Source: Adiantum capillus-veneris (Eukaryota > Streptophyta > Polypodiopsida > Polypodiales > Pteridaceae). From it: a DNA stretch of 64,000 nucleotides. The notes under the pieces were generated by a model, which had not been told where the DNA came from, did not search any database, and saw nothing but the letters and a program-made list of their open reading frames with translations. Where the stretch lies: the NCBI GenBank assembly GCA_014529385.2, contig CM043971.1, positions 24,111,769 through 24,175,768 on the forward strand, in the 5' to 3' direction. Shown here in pieces: positions 47,131 through 57,900 of the stretch (position 1 is the stretch's first letter; every line of letters begins with the position of its first letter). The translations under genes and the position numbers were made by a program.

Positions 47131-47588
47131 ATAAGCAATGAATTATTATTCTCTTTGAATGTTGTGCGTTGGTGCTAGTACTACTACTTGTAGTCAGCTG
47201 AAATATTGGCGGTTGTAGGAATCATATCATAAGAGTGCAAGCTGTTGCTCATGCCTCCTGCTTCTTCCCAATATTGGATGGCCAATTAGGTCTTGTTTCC
47301 TAATTTCACCTGCATGATTTACTACTTGACTTCCACCGTCGAATGCCCATCTATATCATGCAGCCTTGCTGCTACAGTACTATGGGGATATTATACGTGC
47401 AAGTGCCAGCTTCGATCGCTTTACCTCAACCAATCCCAATCCGTCTTCTTGTCATCAATCGGGATCTTGTCCCTAGTTGTTAAGGCGGTTACGCCGCTAG
47501 CGGAAGCTAAATAGCGAGAATTCAACCAACAACATAATTTGTCAGACGAGGACGGAGCTTGACCCGCAGGCGCATGGAAACAACTAGG
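47131..47588. other. Flank of the large element; no gene seen
   Basis: Ordinary sequence without recognised features. Confidence 0.4.
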
Positions 47589-48109
47589 TGGGTGTCAAAT
47601 CACCTACTCGACCTTCTAATGACAATCACTACTAACGAAATCAAATCTAAGTTCTAAAATACACAAGTGTCTGAAATCTGTACTACGAACGAATGCTATA
47701 CGAAACAAGATCTAGAATCATTGAATCGATCTCAAACTCGAGGGGAAGTCTATATACTAGGTAAGAACAACACCCTAAAGACTTGAACTGCAAAATCAAC
47801 CTATAACCACTCCGTGCGGTAAATGCATATGAAGACAGGCCAAAAAATACAGGTGATCGAAACTTGACCCCGATGGTACTAATGTGTAGCTCTACTCGTT
47901 GTGGTTCTATAGATATGCTGCATGCTCAATTCCAACACACGAGTTGGAAGAAAACTCACACCGAAGCTCGTAGGAACTTACCACACATAGAAGCCGATAG
48001 CGCGCACTCTTGGTATCTGTGCGTAGCTCTCGCCGTTGCTAACACAATGGCGGTGTCGCTTCTCCAATGGCGGCTCCGTAGCTCGCGTAGCAAGTAGATA
48101 AGACTCTCA

Positions 48110-48136
48110 CTCTCTCTCTCTCTCTCTCTCTCTCTC
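48110..48136. repeat. (CT)n tract inside the LTR
   Basis: About 27 bp of CT (GA in the element sense) downstream of the TATA box. Confidence 0.9.
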
Positions 48137-48207
48137 AGACACAGTCACGGTGCTCCAAAAAACTCACTTTGATTAAAAAGATCTCCTTTAGGTTACAAAA
48201 ACTTTGG

Positions 48208-48215
48208 CTTATATA
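48208..48215 (-). promoter_or_regulatory. TATA box of the large element's LTR
   Basis: TATATAAG in the context GAGGTATATAAGCC on the minus strand. Confidence 0.6.
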
Positions 48216-48424
48216 CCTCAGCCTTGGAGGTGAGAACATCTCTAACTAATTACATCAGCAAGTAAAATTACTTCGGGATTACAAGCTGGAAACTCAATTG
48301 AGTCTCGTTACTTAACGAATGGCTCAAATCAAAATTAATGTCGGAAAGACATTTATTACAATCAATGGTTACAAAATGATGAGTGTGAGCAAAAATGTGG
48401 GTGTGATCCTCTGCTGGCTCAACA

Positions 48425-48438
48425 CTCCCCCCCTCCGC
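48425..48438 (-). promoter_or_regulatory. Polypurine tract of the large element
   Basis: GCGGAGGGGGGGAG on the minus strand directly precedes the LTR start TGTTGAG. Confidence 0.75.
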
Positions 48439-48602
48439 GTTCATGTCGTCCCTGACATGACTTTTATGCTTGGTCAATAAAGTCCTGTCGTCTTGAGCAT
48501 CTGCAAATGTGATTCGTATCGTAGGTTGCCGATGGTCAAGGTTGGGCCGAATATTTTGCTTTCGTGGGTGAAAAAGCCGGTGTAGAAAGCTTCTTCGAAT
48601 GT

Positions 48603-49031
48603 TTACATGTGGAAGCTACGCAAAAACATAATCCTTTGGTATAGGAGGTGTAACACTTTTGGAGAAGGCTGCAATGAAAGATCGTACATCATATCAGTCA
48701 CCGTGTCGGCCGTCGATAGTAGACTCGAGGTCGTGGATTTATCTGGCGGGAACACTTCAATGCAAGCTAAGAGAGTCCTACAGATTTTCTTGAGCATCTG
48801 ACATGAAAGGTCAGGAGAGCCAGTAAAGAGCTTGATGGTGCCCGTTAGGGTTTTCACCATGTAGGCTTTACCTATTCTCTCTCCTGCCTTTGGTCCTGGC
48901 ATCCTGGGATAATTAAGCCAATTTGTCTTCTTTTCTGCAATCCTTCCATGCTCTTTCCAGTTTCTGACTCTTGGCACCGGGCAGAAGGTTGCATCCTCCC
49001 GAATCTCCTTTGGTGCCTCCACCAAGTACAT
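48603..49031 (-). CDS. C-terminal part of extra ORF block
   Basis: A 142-residue frame in the same phase as the coiled-coil ORF upstream, separated from it by two stop codons within about 70 bp. It is likely the end of one long reading frame that has decayed. It contains Cys-rich and leucine-rich stretches (SCQMLKKICRTLLACIEVF) without a family I recognise. It ends about 165 bp before the polypurine tract, where the last ORF of an LTR element would end. Confidence 0.45.
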   Translation of the reverse strand: MYLVEAPKEIREDATFCPVPRVRNWKEHGRIAEKKTNWLNYPRMPGPKAGERIGKAYMVKTLTGTIKLFTGSPDLSCQMLKKICRTLLACIEVFPPDKSTTSSLLSTADTVTDMMYDLSLQPSPKVLHLLYQRIMFLRSFHM

Positions 49032-49100
49032 GAGGTAGGCTGGTTATTTGTTCAGCCAACCTTTTCTCCATCTAGGTTGTGAATCTACTATCTTCTTTGA

Positions 49101-50504
49101 TTATTCCTCCTTTGTGATGTCGCCTTCGTAAAGAGCGACATACTGCTCCTCCTCTATTCTCTTTTTCGTCTTTAGCACTTCAAATTTTATCAAAGGGAAA
49201 GGTAGGCTGGGTTGCATCCACTGTTCATGGAGCACTTTTGTGTCTAGTCCTTGAAGTCTAATGGAGATTAGGAGTCTCCTCTCCCATTCCATTTCCGCCT
49301 TGGCACTCTCCTCTGCTGACTTTTCTATTTGGTCATGGAGCCTTTGTTCTTCTTCTTCAGAGATTCTTGAAGTCGAGGCCACCTCTTGAGCTGGGGCTGG
49401 ATCTTCAATTGTGGTTGCCTCTCCAGTTTCTGGTAGCTCTATGGCTGCTCCACCTGATTCTTCTTGTGGTGTCTCTGTCTCTTTTCTTTGTTGCTCTTGT
49501 AGATCTTGGAGTTGTTTACGGAGGGCCTCATTCTCTGTCCGTAGTGTTTGATTTTCTAATGTGAGCCTCTCCTCTGCGGCCAATGATCCCTCCGCAATGT
49601 GCAACCTTTGCACTTGCTCTAATCTTAGCTCTCTTTGTAAGCTTCGGACCTTGTCTTCCAAAACTGGTACGGTAGCTCCCTCTTGTTCGGTTCCTGCTCT
49701 GCTAGCTCTAGGGGTAGACTTGAGTCTAGTGATTGTTCTTTCTTGGAGCTCGACTCTTTCCCTTAGCTCAATGAGCTCATCCTTTGCCGCCTCCAACTCA
49801 TCCTCTATCCGCTCCCTTGCTTCCTGTGCACTTGTTACTTCTCTTGAAGCCTCGGCTAGCTGGAGTATCAAGCCGTCTCTCTCGTTTTCCGCATCATAGA
49901 GTGATGCTTTATGACTTTCAGATTCAGTCATAGCATTCTCTAAATTTCTTTGCAACTCCTCTTCCCTTTGTTTGGCTGTCTCAATCTCTACTTCCTTTGC
50001 CTTGGACCTTTCTTTTATCTTGCTGAGCAGTTCATGCACCATGTGCATGTCTTTTTCATCATCATCTGTCAACTCTAAAGCTCTTTTCGCCACCACCTCC
50101 ACTGGCTTTGGCTCTTCTAGTACTTTCGGTTCGTCCAATTTCTCTTCACTTTCTTTTTTACTCTTTGTCTTTTTCTCCGTCCCTCTCCGTTCATCTTGTT
50201 TTTGTAGGGTGATCGCATAAACTGCCTCAAGGGCCTCTTCTTCGGTGTATCCTATCTCTACCAGATCCTCATAATCATTTCTCTTTTGCTGAACTGGATC
50301 TATCTTCTTTTCTTTGGTCTCGGCTTCTGGCTTTTCCAAAACATCTGTGTCCACCTCTATTGTTGTCTCTTCCACAATTTTTTCCGTCTTCTTCGGGCTT
50401 GGTACATCAGTCATAGAGGGATGTTTGTCCTCAGCTGTCCTCAGCTTCCTTGGCTTTCCCCTTGTCGGCTTGCCCATCTTTCTCTTGAGGCTTAGTAGAC
50501 TCAT
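49101..50504 (-). CDS. Coiled-coil protein of the large element
   Basis: A 467-residue frame. The N terminus is basic, then acidic and Lys/Glu-rich. About residues 155-350 form a strong heptad pattern (for example ELLSKIKERSKAKEVEIETA and RIEDELEAAKDELIELRERV) that predicts a long coiled coil. A second acidic, alanine-rich part and a less regular C-terminal 60 residues follow. It overlaps the 403-residue ORF by 74 bp in another phase. A 10-bp tandem duplication in that overlap (50427-50446) shifts the frame, which suggests the two were one protein. Coiled coils suggest oligomerisation; the role in the element is unknown. It is not an envelope protein: I see no signal peptide or membrane segment. 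Confidence 0.6.
   Translation of the reverse strand: MSLLSLKRKMGKPTRGKPRKLRTAEDKHPSMTDVPSPKKTEKIVEETTIEVDTDVLEKPEAETKEKKIDPVQQKRNDYEDLVEIGYTEEEALEAVYAITLQKQDERRGTEKKTKSKKESEEKLDEPKVLEEPKPVEVVAKRALELTDDDEKDMHMVHELLSKIKERSKAKEVEIETAKQREEELQRNLENAMTESESHKASLYDAENERDGLILQLAEASREVTSAQEARERIEDELEAAKDELIELRERVELQERTITRLKSTPRASRAGTEQEGATVPVLEDKVRSLQRELRLEQVQRLHIAEGSLAAEERLTLENQTLRTENEALRKQLQDLQEQQRKETETPQEESGGAAIELPETGEATTIEDPAPAQEVASTSRISEEEEQRLHDQIEKSAEESAKAEMEWERRLLISIRLQGLDTKVLHEQWMQPSLPFPLIKFEVLKTKKRIEEEQYVALYEGDITKEE
50427..50446 (-). repeat. 10-bp tandem duplication causing a frameshift
   Basis: GTCCTCAGCT is present twice in succession. One extra copy adds ten bases, that is one base beyond a multiple of three, and the reading phase changes exactly here between the two ORFs. 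Confidence 0.85.
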
Positions 50505-51642
50505 CTACTTTCCTTTTCCCCTTGTCGTCTTTTTTTAGCTCGGCTTTTAATTGCTGTACCTCCTCTTCAGTGTATGGCTCGACAGGTTGCTGCTCCAAAA
50601 TAGCCTCTGACTCCTCATAATCTTTAATATATTGATCGTATTGATCAATATGTGGCCTAGCCGAGCTAGTTCCGACTTTAGTGGGGTCTGGCACCCACTT
50701 TTCTTCAAAGTCACCCTTTAGAGCTCTTTCCGCTCTAAACTGCTCCACTAATCTTTCTATCCTTGCCGCTTTCTGACTTTTGGTTTGCTTGGGAGAAACC
50801 TTCTTCTTTAATTTCTTCTTAAGTGGCTCGTCCACATCCTCTTTAGGTTCTAAAACTACTTCTAGTTTCCGACGTGCTCTTGTGGATGCCCTCTTGGGTA
50901 CTTCGGGCTGTTCTTCCTCCTCGTCGGCTTCTCTAAGCCACTCATTCTGGGAGGGAGCCTTTGGCCACTGATCTCTAGCTCCAATAGCTTCATAAGCTAT
51001 TCTTGTCAGAATTTCCGCTCCTCCTATGTATTTTGGCTTCTCGTTGTGCATGGCAATTACTTGCTCGTGGATGTGTTGAGGGTAATTCACCTCTTTTGGC
51101 ATATTTCTCTTTAATGCCCATGTGATGGTGGTCGCAATGGCATGGGGTGGTGTCGTATACTTTTGCTGTCTTTTACTGCAAACATGAAGAAATTGGTTGT
51201 ACAGTCGGCAAAGGGTTGCCGCTCTTGGGTTCGCCATATCTCCATAGGTCGTATTCTGTTTCTTGGGCCCATAGACATCTATGGCCTCTCTTCTTTCCCT
51301 GACCGAGCTCCCTTTGTTGTGCGGCTTCAATGCATCTGCAATTAGCTGTGGAGTGATCTGTACTTCTACCTTCTCTCCATCCATGGCTGTCAATGTGGCT
51401 TTTCCATCCTTCTGAATGGATGTTGCCAACTCGTACACTCTTCTTGTATCCACACCTGATGGTCTCGAGGTGAAGAAACTGTGCAAGTCTGCCCTTTCCA
51501 AGTACCTGCTGATGTCTCCTGACCTGCTATAATCTACCAATTCCTGTGGGATCATCGGTACATCCACCGCTTGCCCTTGAGGATCTCTAAAAGTCCCCTG
51601 GTAGATTTTTATTCCCTCTTTCTCCAATACTGCTTCCTCCAC
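50431..51642 (-). CDS. Plant-transposon-type protein of the large element
   Basis: A 403-residue frame. The first 240 residues form a folded-looking region (SGDISRYLERADLHSFFTSR, then the RERREAIDVYG segment, then PRAATLCRLYNQFLHVC and MPKEVNYPQHIHEQVIAMHN). The style, with a helical segment around L-Y-N-Q-F-L-H and H-x-x-E-Q-V-I-x-x-M, reminds me of the 'putative plant transposon protein' domain that occurs in extra ORFs of large plant gypsy elements. I have not been able to verify this. The rest is charged and low complexity (RARRKLEVVLEP, KKKLKKKVSPK) with a possible nuclear localisation signal. It is followed in another phase by the coiled-coil ORF. The start is the first ATG-type codon; the palindrome region lies upstream. 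Confidence 0.55.
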   Translation of the reverse strand: MEEAVLEKEGIKIYQGTFRDPQGQAVDVPMIPQELVDYSRSGDISRYLERADLHSFFTSRPSGVDTRRVYELATSIQKDGKATLTAMDGEKVEVQITPQLIADALKPHNKGSSVRERREAIDVYGPKKQNTTYGDMANPRAATLCRLYNQFLHVCSKRQQKYTTPPHAIATTITWALKRNMPKEVNYPQHIHEQVIAMHNEKPKYIGGAEILTRIAYEAIGARDQWPKAPSQNEWLREADEEEEQPEVPKRASTRARRKLEVVLEPKEDVDEPLKKKLKKKVSPKQTKSQKAARIERLVEQFRAERALKGDFEEKWVPDPTKVGTSSARPHIDQYDQYIKDYEESEAILEQQPVEPYTEEEVQQLKAELKKDDKGKRKVDESTKPQEKDGQADKGKAKEAEDS

Positions 51643-54570
51643 CCAAGTTTTGGTTGGCTTGAGGGTTTTTGCTGGAATGTCAAAGGGTTCCGCTTCTACA
51701 ATAGCATCTTTGATTGTCGGTCTTTTTCTCTTCGTTGCCGATGAATTGGTGGAATCTATGGATCCTGTAACTCCAATTTCAGAAGTTAGCGTCTTTTTAG
51801 TACTGAAAGCCGAAGTGAAGCTTTTAACTATCCAAATGACTTGAAAATTGAAACATGAGCTATTCAGGGCCTAAGGATGCAAGGTAGGTGAAAAAATATG
51901 CAAAATGGGCTCAAAATCATGCTGAAGACATCATACGCGTATGATGTCTTTTGTGTCAAAATGACTTCATATTGGTTGTGCTTGTAGCTGATAGTGTATA
52001 CATGATTATCATATGCTTGGATTTGAGTTTGGATCCCATTTGGTCAAGTTTTGGCCAATTTAGTCTAGTTCCAGCTCTTGGTAAAATTTTGAAAGGGAAT
52101 TGGATTTTATGATCCAAATTGGATAAAACTTGATGGTTCACTTTCAAATGGCATGTAGATCACTTCTGTTTGGTGGTTGAAGCCCTGAGGTGTCAAAATC
52201 ACATAGTGAGACATCATACGCGTATGATGTCTTTTAGTGTATTTTTGGACCAAATTTCTCTATAAGCTTGGATTTGTCTTTAGATAGGCTTATTCAGTGG
52301 ATTTATGAAGTTTGGATAGATTTTGGGCTAAAATGGCTCTGGAGACATCATACGCGTATGATGTCTTTTTCATCAATTTTGCATGGGATTGGTTCTATGG
52401 ATTCCCTATGTACTAGTGAAGGACTGTTCCTACTCAAATCTTGGTTTGGACTTGAGTATGTTGGATTTGGGCCAAAAATAGGCTTTAGGTGAAGGATTTT
52501 TCCCTCAATTGGGCTAATGGGGTGATCCTGTTGACCAAATGGTTCCAAATTTCATATGTAGCATGTATTAGATATATATAATGGATGTATGATGACAAAT
52601 GAGCAGTTTTGGCTCTGTAAGTGCAAATAGACATCATATGCGTATGATGTCTTTTGTGTCAAAATGGTGCTTTTTGGTTCCAGATAGCTTGTAGATGTGT
52701 TTAACAACAATCCTACAAAGTTTCAATGAGTTTGGAGTTATTTTGACAAAATTAGGACCAAAAATCAATTTTATGGCCTACTTTGCGTCTTTTTGGTTTT
52801 CCTTGGGTTTTCTAACTCCAATTCTCATGATACTTGGTTCATAGGATGTGATTAACATGTGGAATGAGTCTATGCACTCAAATGTTGAAATGGATGTGAA
52901 ATTCATGCTATGAGACATCATACGCGTATGATGTCTTTTCTTGAAATGTTGGTTTTTTTGTGCAAAGAATGCTTTGTGCTACTGCCCTAAGCCCTGCTAA
53001 CTAGTTTTCAACTTAAAAAGTCATCAGTTTAGCTAAAAAGCCCCCTTATAGGCATTTAAGTCTCCGAAGTCATCTTTTTGCCTTGGAGTTGAATCTCTTC
53101 AACTTTTCTTCTCGAGAGTTGCATTTCCAGCTCATTGGATATGTTGTGAAGCCATCTATTTGGTTGAACTTGACTTTGGCTCCCCGTTCTCCATCTTTCT
53201 CCATTTGGTTGCCCGAAAGCGTCTTTTTCACCATCGGTAAGTGAATCAGCTTTCTTTTGGGTTTTGCTTGCAAACATAAGTCATCATAGTTACTTGAAGC
53301 TGCTTGTGAAGTTTCATTTCATTCGGTCGTCAATTTCAGCCGTTATGCCAAAATGACGCTTTGTGTGTCTGTCGTCGAATCGGTTGTTTTGACCCACTTT
53401 TGGTGGTCCAAACCTGGAGATACTCCATGGTTGCATTGCCCTCGATGTTGTTAAGCTTCCTGAGAAGTTTTGTGTCGTTTCGACAACTTTTTCCTGTTTG
53501 CCTCTTGCAGGCTCTGTTGACCTAGGGTTTTTCCAGTCGTTCTTTCTCGAGCTTTGAGTGTTAGAAACCCATCTTCTATACTAGGGTAACCCACCTATAA
53601 GTTCTTGCAAGGTTTGGTTAGGCGGTTGTGCCACTACCTAGCATTCTACCGCATTCCCCGTCTGCTCTTGTTTCTTGGTTTTGGTCAGTTTTCGCGACAA
53701 AAGTTAATGATAAGCATCAAAAGCTTATGGCAACGAGTCTACCTCTCATGTCAGGTGTCCTCTGAGCTCTCGTAGCAGTCGTAGAAGGCCGTAGAAGGTT
53801 GGATGCTCCTGTGTGCTCTTTGCTCTCTCCAAGTGGGTAATAGTGCAAATGAGCCTGTAAGTGAAGTCAAAAATACTTAACTTTGGACTTCCCGGATCAC
53901 TTGTTACCAAATTTGACATGTGCTCCTATCTCGTCGTGAAATGCACTTTAGGATTTGAAATTTCTCAATTTGGACTCCGTTTGACCTTTTTCTGAGAAAT
54001 CTGTCCACTTTGCCAAAATTTTGTCATTTCGGGCTTTTCGCAACTTTTCCCGAATTGTACTCAATTTTTACCATGGGTTGCCCTTGTCATTAGGATCATC
54101 ACCATCTATTCTTTTCTTTTTTTTGATCTCGTTTCAACTGCTTTTTTATTTTTCTTTTACTTTTATCAAGAAAATCATAAAAAATAAAGGAAAATAGCAA
54201 ATTGAAGCCAAAAAATTCCAAACATACACAATAAATAGCTGGTAACCCTGTGTATATGAATATACACTTATTTGTGATTTCTGGACTTGGATTACCACTT
54301 TTTTCCACTTTTTAGCTCCAAAAACACTCTTATTTAGTGATATTTACACGTCTAGAGACCCAAATTCATCATTTGATCTCTTCTTGTTGCAAACAAGGTA
54401 TATAAGGGCATAAATATTTTCAATATCCGCAATCAAACATAAAAATTGCAAAATCATGTAAGACACTGCCTTGTAATATAATTTTTTGTTTTTCTTTGTT
54501 TTTATCGCTTGTAGCTGCTTTGTAGCTCCTGTATACCTCCCCCCCTCCTAGTCTGAGTCCTCCCGGACGA
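51643..54570 (-). other. Non-coding internal region of the large element
   Basis: About 2.9 kb between the pol tail and the coiled-coil block. The part 51900-52940 contains the palindrome array. The part 53050-54570 has only short frames. A local inverted phrase (GTGTATATGAATATACAC) lies at about 54251. I looked for a second LTR or primer-binding site here, which would indicate that two elements are joined, and did not find one. Confidence 0.5.
51925..52936 (-). repeat. Array of five 24-26-bp palindromes
   Basis: The palindrome with core ATCATACGCGTATGAT is centred near 51937, 52220, 52354, 52640 and 52924. Four copies are perfect over at least 24 bp, and the copy at 52640 has one change. 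The intervals are 283, 134, 286 and 284 bp. The 260-bp spacers are diverged but share oriented phrases (GATCCAAATTGG, TTTGG-x-AAGTTT). Confidence 0.9.
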
Positions 54571-54957
54571 CTATGAGGTGTCTGTGGGCGAAGCATTGTA
54601 GTTGTTTTGGTCATAAGTTCCCAATGCAATTGTAGAGCGATGATACAACAGTCTTTCCAATAAAGCTTCTCTTTGTTTGATTGAAGGATTGGTGGTCGGG
54701 TTTTGGGTTGGTGGTACTTCGGTAGTAGAATCAGTAGATGGATTCTTCTTGACCTTGTTGTTCTTTTTCACAATCCAAATCTGCTTCCGCTTCGCTTGTG
54801 CTTGCCACAAACTCTGTGCGACCCAAACCTGCTTTGTTCTTTGTGTTGATTTCCTCGCCTTGAAATACCTAGGAGTTTCTGTGGATTGTACTGAAGGGAG
54901 TTCCTGTTTACAAATCCTTGGGATCCAAATTTGCTTGCTATAGCTTTGTGCCATCAT
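54571..54957 (-). CDS. Tryptophan-motif tail, second part
   Basis: A 128-residue frame in the same phase as pol and separated from it by two TAG codons. It reads YSKQIWIPRICK, RTKQVWVAQS and KRKQIWIVKK with polar linkers, continuing the KLVWRPKK-type motifs at the end of pol. The second TAG stands exactly where the motif tryptophan would be in an I-x-I-P-K-K unit, which is explained by a TGG-to-TAG change. So this part probably belonged to the pol tail. No known domain. Confidence 0.5.
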   Translation of the reverse strand: MMAQSYSKQIWIPRICKQELPSVQSTETPRYFKARKSTQRTKQVWVAQSLWQAQAKRKQIWIVKKNNKVKKNPSTDSTTEVPPTQNPTTNPSIKQREALLERLLYHRSTIALGTYDQNNYNASPTDTS

Positions 54958-54978
54958 GAACTTCTTTGGAATCTAGAT

Positions 54979-57900
54979 CTATTTCACTGTCCTTGATTGT
55001 CTGGAATCACTCTGTTGTCTGGTATTGAAGACTCTGTTTTCCACCTTTGTGTTCTCTGGCACAACCTTTTTTGGTCTCCATACCAACTTTGACTCCGTTT
55101 TTTCCCAAGGTTGAGCTGTTATATTATTGCTTGTCTTCCTTATCCAATGTTGAGAGTTCCTCGTCGAAGAGCAATCCAGTTGTATAGAAACTTTTGGTTG
55201 CCATTGCTTCTTCTTTTTCTCTGGTTGTTGTTTACCTTTGTTCTTGGATTCTTCCTTTGGAGTTGGCTCTGCTCCTTTGGTGAACTTAACTGATTGACTT
55301 TCACCTTCGTATTTGATAAGCACTGATTTAGAACTCCAGTCAATCATTGCATTGTATTGCTTCTGCCATGGTTGTCCTAGCAATAATGGATGTTGTGTAG
55401 CTTGGTCTTCAACCACGTAAAACATATGAGGATACACATACTGGTTAATCTGTATATGTAAAACTGTGCATCCGACAGTTTTGATTGAATTCTCAGAGTA
55501 ACTCTTTAACTCTTGCTTGGCAGTTTGTAATTTAGTGTCATTTGTCAATTGTCTATACAAACTGAGTGAAAGTAGGTTAGTTTGAGCTCCTGAATCCAAT
55601 AGTGCTCTGGCTTTGATTTGGTTGGTTCCTACTTTGCATTCAATGATGGGTTCTTCTTTGTCATTATCCATTTCTGTTATACTGACTGCGTTTATTCGTA
55701 TTGCTCCTTCATTGCGCTGTTTCTGACGTAGTAGTCTTCTTTTCTCCATTCTTTCCTTCGCCTCGGCTTGCGCTTCCTCCACAATCTTTTTCTTTTTCTG
55801 GACACGCAGCTTTTCTTGATGTATTTTGAGAAGCATGTCTTGGGTTAGCGGCAAAAGATACTTTTTCACTCTGCATCCACTAATCCAATTGGGCATTTCT
55901 TCTCCGTCTAATGTAGCAAGCTTGACGGCTCCACTTGGTGATAGATCTTTAATCACCAGAGGTCCCATCCCTCGCTTTTTAAGCTTCTTAGCATGCTGTT
56001 TCAGAGTGTAAACTAGGACATAGTCCCCAACCTTAAACTCTTTAGTCCGCACATGCTTATCAAAAAATTCCTTTTGTCGCCTTTTTTGAGCGTAGATAGA
56101 AGCTACTGCTTTTAGGCGAAGCTCGTCTAGCTTTTCCAGGTCATCTATTCTATCAGAAAGCTCGTGCCCTGTCCACTCTAGATCCTTAGCCACCCTTAAG
56201 GTTGAAATCAAGAATTCTATTGGTAAGATAGCATTTAGCCCAAAAACCATGTTATATGGGGTCGTTCCTATTGATGTTTTATATGCTACCCTATATGCCC
56301 ATAATGTTGAATGCAACTTCTGGTCCCAGTCAGTTCTCGACTCAGATACAATCTTCGTAAGGACCGTGCATATGGTTTTGTTTGTTGCTTCAGCTTGTCC
56401 GTTTGCTTGTGGATGATACGGGGCTGATTTCCTATGGATTACCATGAATTCATCTAGAAGGATCTCTATCACTTCATTTATAAAATGTGTGCCTCGATCA
56501 CTCACAATTTCTATTGGCAATCCATATCGTACAAAGACGTATTCATATAGAAATTGTGCCGTGGTCCTGGCATCTGCTTTTTGAGTTGCCTTTGCTTCGA
56601 CCCACTTTGTTAGATAGTCTGTAGCCACAACGATGTATTGTGCATGAGTCTTATATGCAGGAGGTGAAATGGGTCCGACATAATCAATCCCCCATTTTGC
56701 AAAAGCTCTTGCCCCCATCATTGGTCTAAGTGGCATATCATCTCTTTTAAGTGGTACTTTGGTCCGCTGACAGTCATCACACCGTTTAACGTATTCCTCA
56801 GCGTCCATATGTAATGTTGGCCACCATATTCCTGCGGCTAAGACAAGTTTTTCTGTCTTATCACCTGAGAAATGGCCTCCACCTACTCCTCTATGAGCTT
56901 GCTCCAGGATTATCACATACTCAGACTCTGATGCGCAAATCCTAAGCTGGTTGTCTTTACCTCTCTTATAGAGTTGATCTCCTATTAAAGCGTAATCTCT
57001 AGCTTTTGTCTCTACAAATTTCTGATGAGCTTTTGACGTTCCTTCTGGGAAAGCTTTGTTTGTGAGATATTCAACAATATACTGACTCCATTCCGGAGCG
57101 ATCATTATCTGATATAATGTCGAATACTCTGCTGGCGGTTTTGATGAACATACAATACATACAGTGACATATTCATGTACGCTTTCTTTCATTCCTGGCC
57201 AATAGACTCCCAATTGTAACAAATTCCTATATGTGTTCCTTCTTGAACAATGAAATGCACATTCCTGAACATGTGCTTCGCACAGATATATATTATATTC
57301 CTCAGGATTGATGCATAGTCGTAAAACATGATCATTTCCCAATTGATACAACCTTCCTGCAACCAATTGAAGATTCTTGGATTGCTGAATAGCAATATGT
57401 TTCTGGTTGTATTCTCTTCTATCAAACTCTCCTCCATAGGTTAATAGGCTAACGACATTTTGAGACCACTTCGGTATCATTTCTATGTTGAACAAGTACG
57501 CGTCTGGCATGTCGTCATCTACTCCTATAGGGTCTTCTCCATTCGTCAATCGCGAAAGATGATCAGCTCTAAGATGTGTTTTTCCTTTCTTTACTACTAC
57601 CGTGAAGTCGAATTCCAGTAAGATAATGAACCATCTCACTATTCTCCCGGTATTGCATGGTTTATTCACTAGGTAGAGCAAGGCTTGGTGATCCGTAAAA
57701 AACACAAACTTGTTGGCTAGAAGATAATGCCGAAATTTCTTCACAGCATATATCATTCCTAATCCTTCTCGCTCTGTTGTGGTGTAATTCTTCTCTGCAT
57801 TGTTGAGCTGTCGACTGGCGTAACAGATAGGAAAATCCATGTTTCCTTCTTCTGGCTGAGCCAGAATGCATCCTATTGCATATGCCGAAGCATCTATATG

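Larger units (their letters stand above)
47589..48424 (-). mobile_element. 3' LTR of the large element
   Basis: It starts TGTTGAGCCAGCAGAGG after a polypurine tract and ends near GACACCCA. It contains TATATAAG (48208-48215), a GA tract in the presumed R/U5 region (48110-48136) and a GGTAAGT site. The general layout matches LTR B, including the context GGTATA-x-AAGCCAA. The outer end is placed by analogy with LTR B and may be off by tens of bases, since no 5' LTR is in view. Confidence 0.65.

Noticed and set aside
49561-50220. Plus-strand frames opposite the coiled-coil ORF
   Set aside because: Shadow frames of the biased Glu/Lys codons on the minus strand.
48603-51642. Envelope-like gene in the 3' ORF block of the large element
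   Set aside because: No signal peptide, membrane segment or cysteine pattern; the region is charged and coiled-coil.
53641-53760. A second primer-binding site or LTR inside the large element
   Set aside because: No TGGCGCC-like site or TG...CA ends found in 52.9-54.6 kb.
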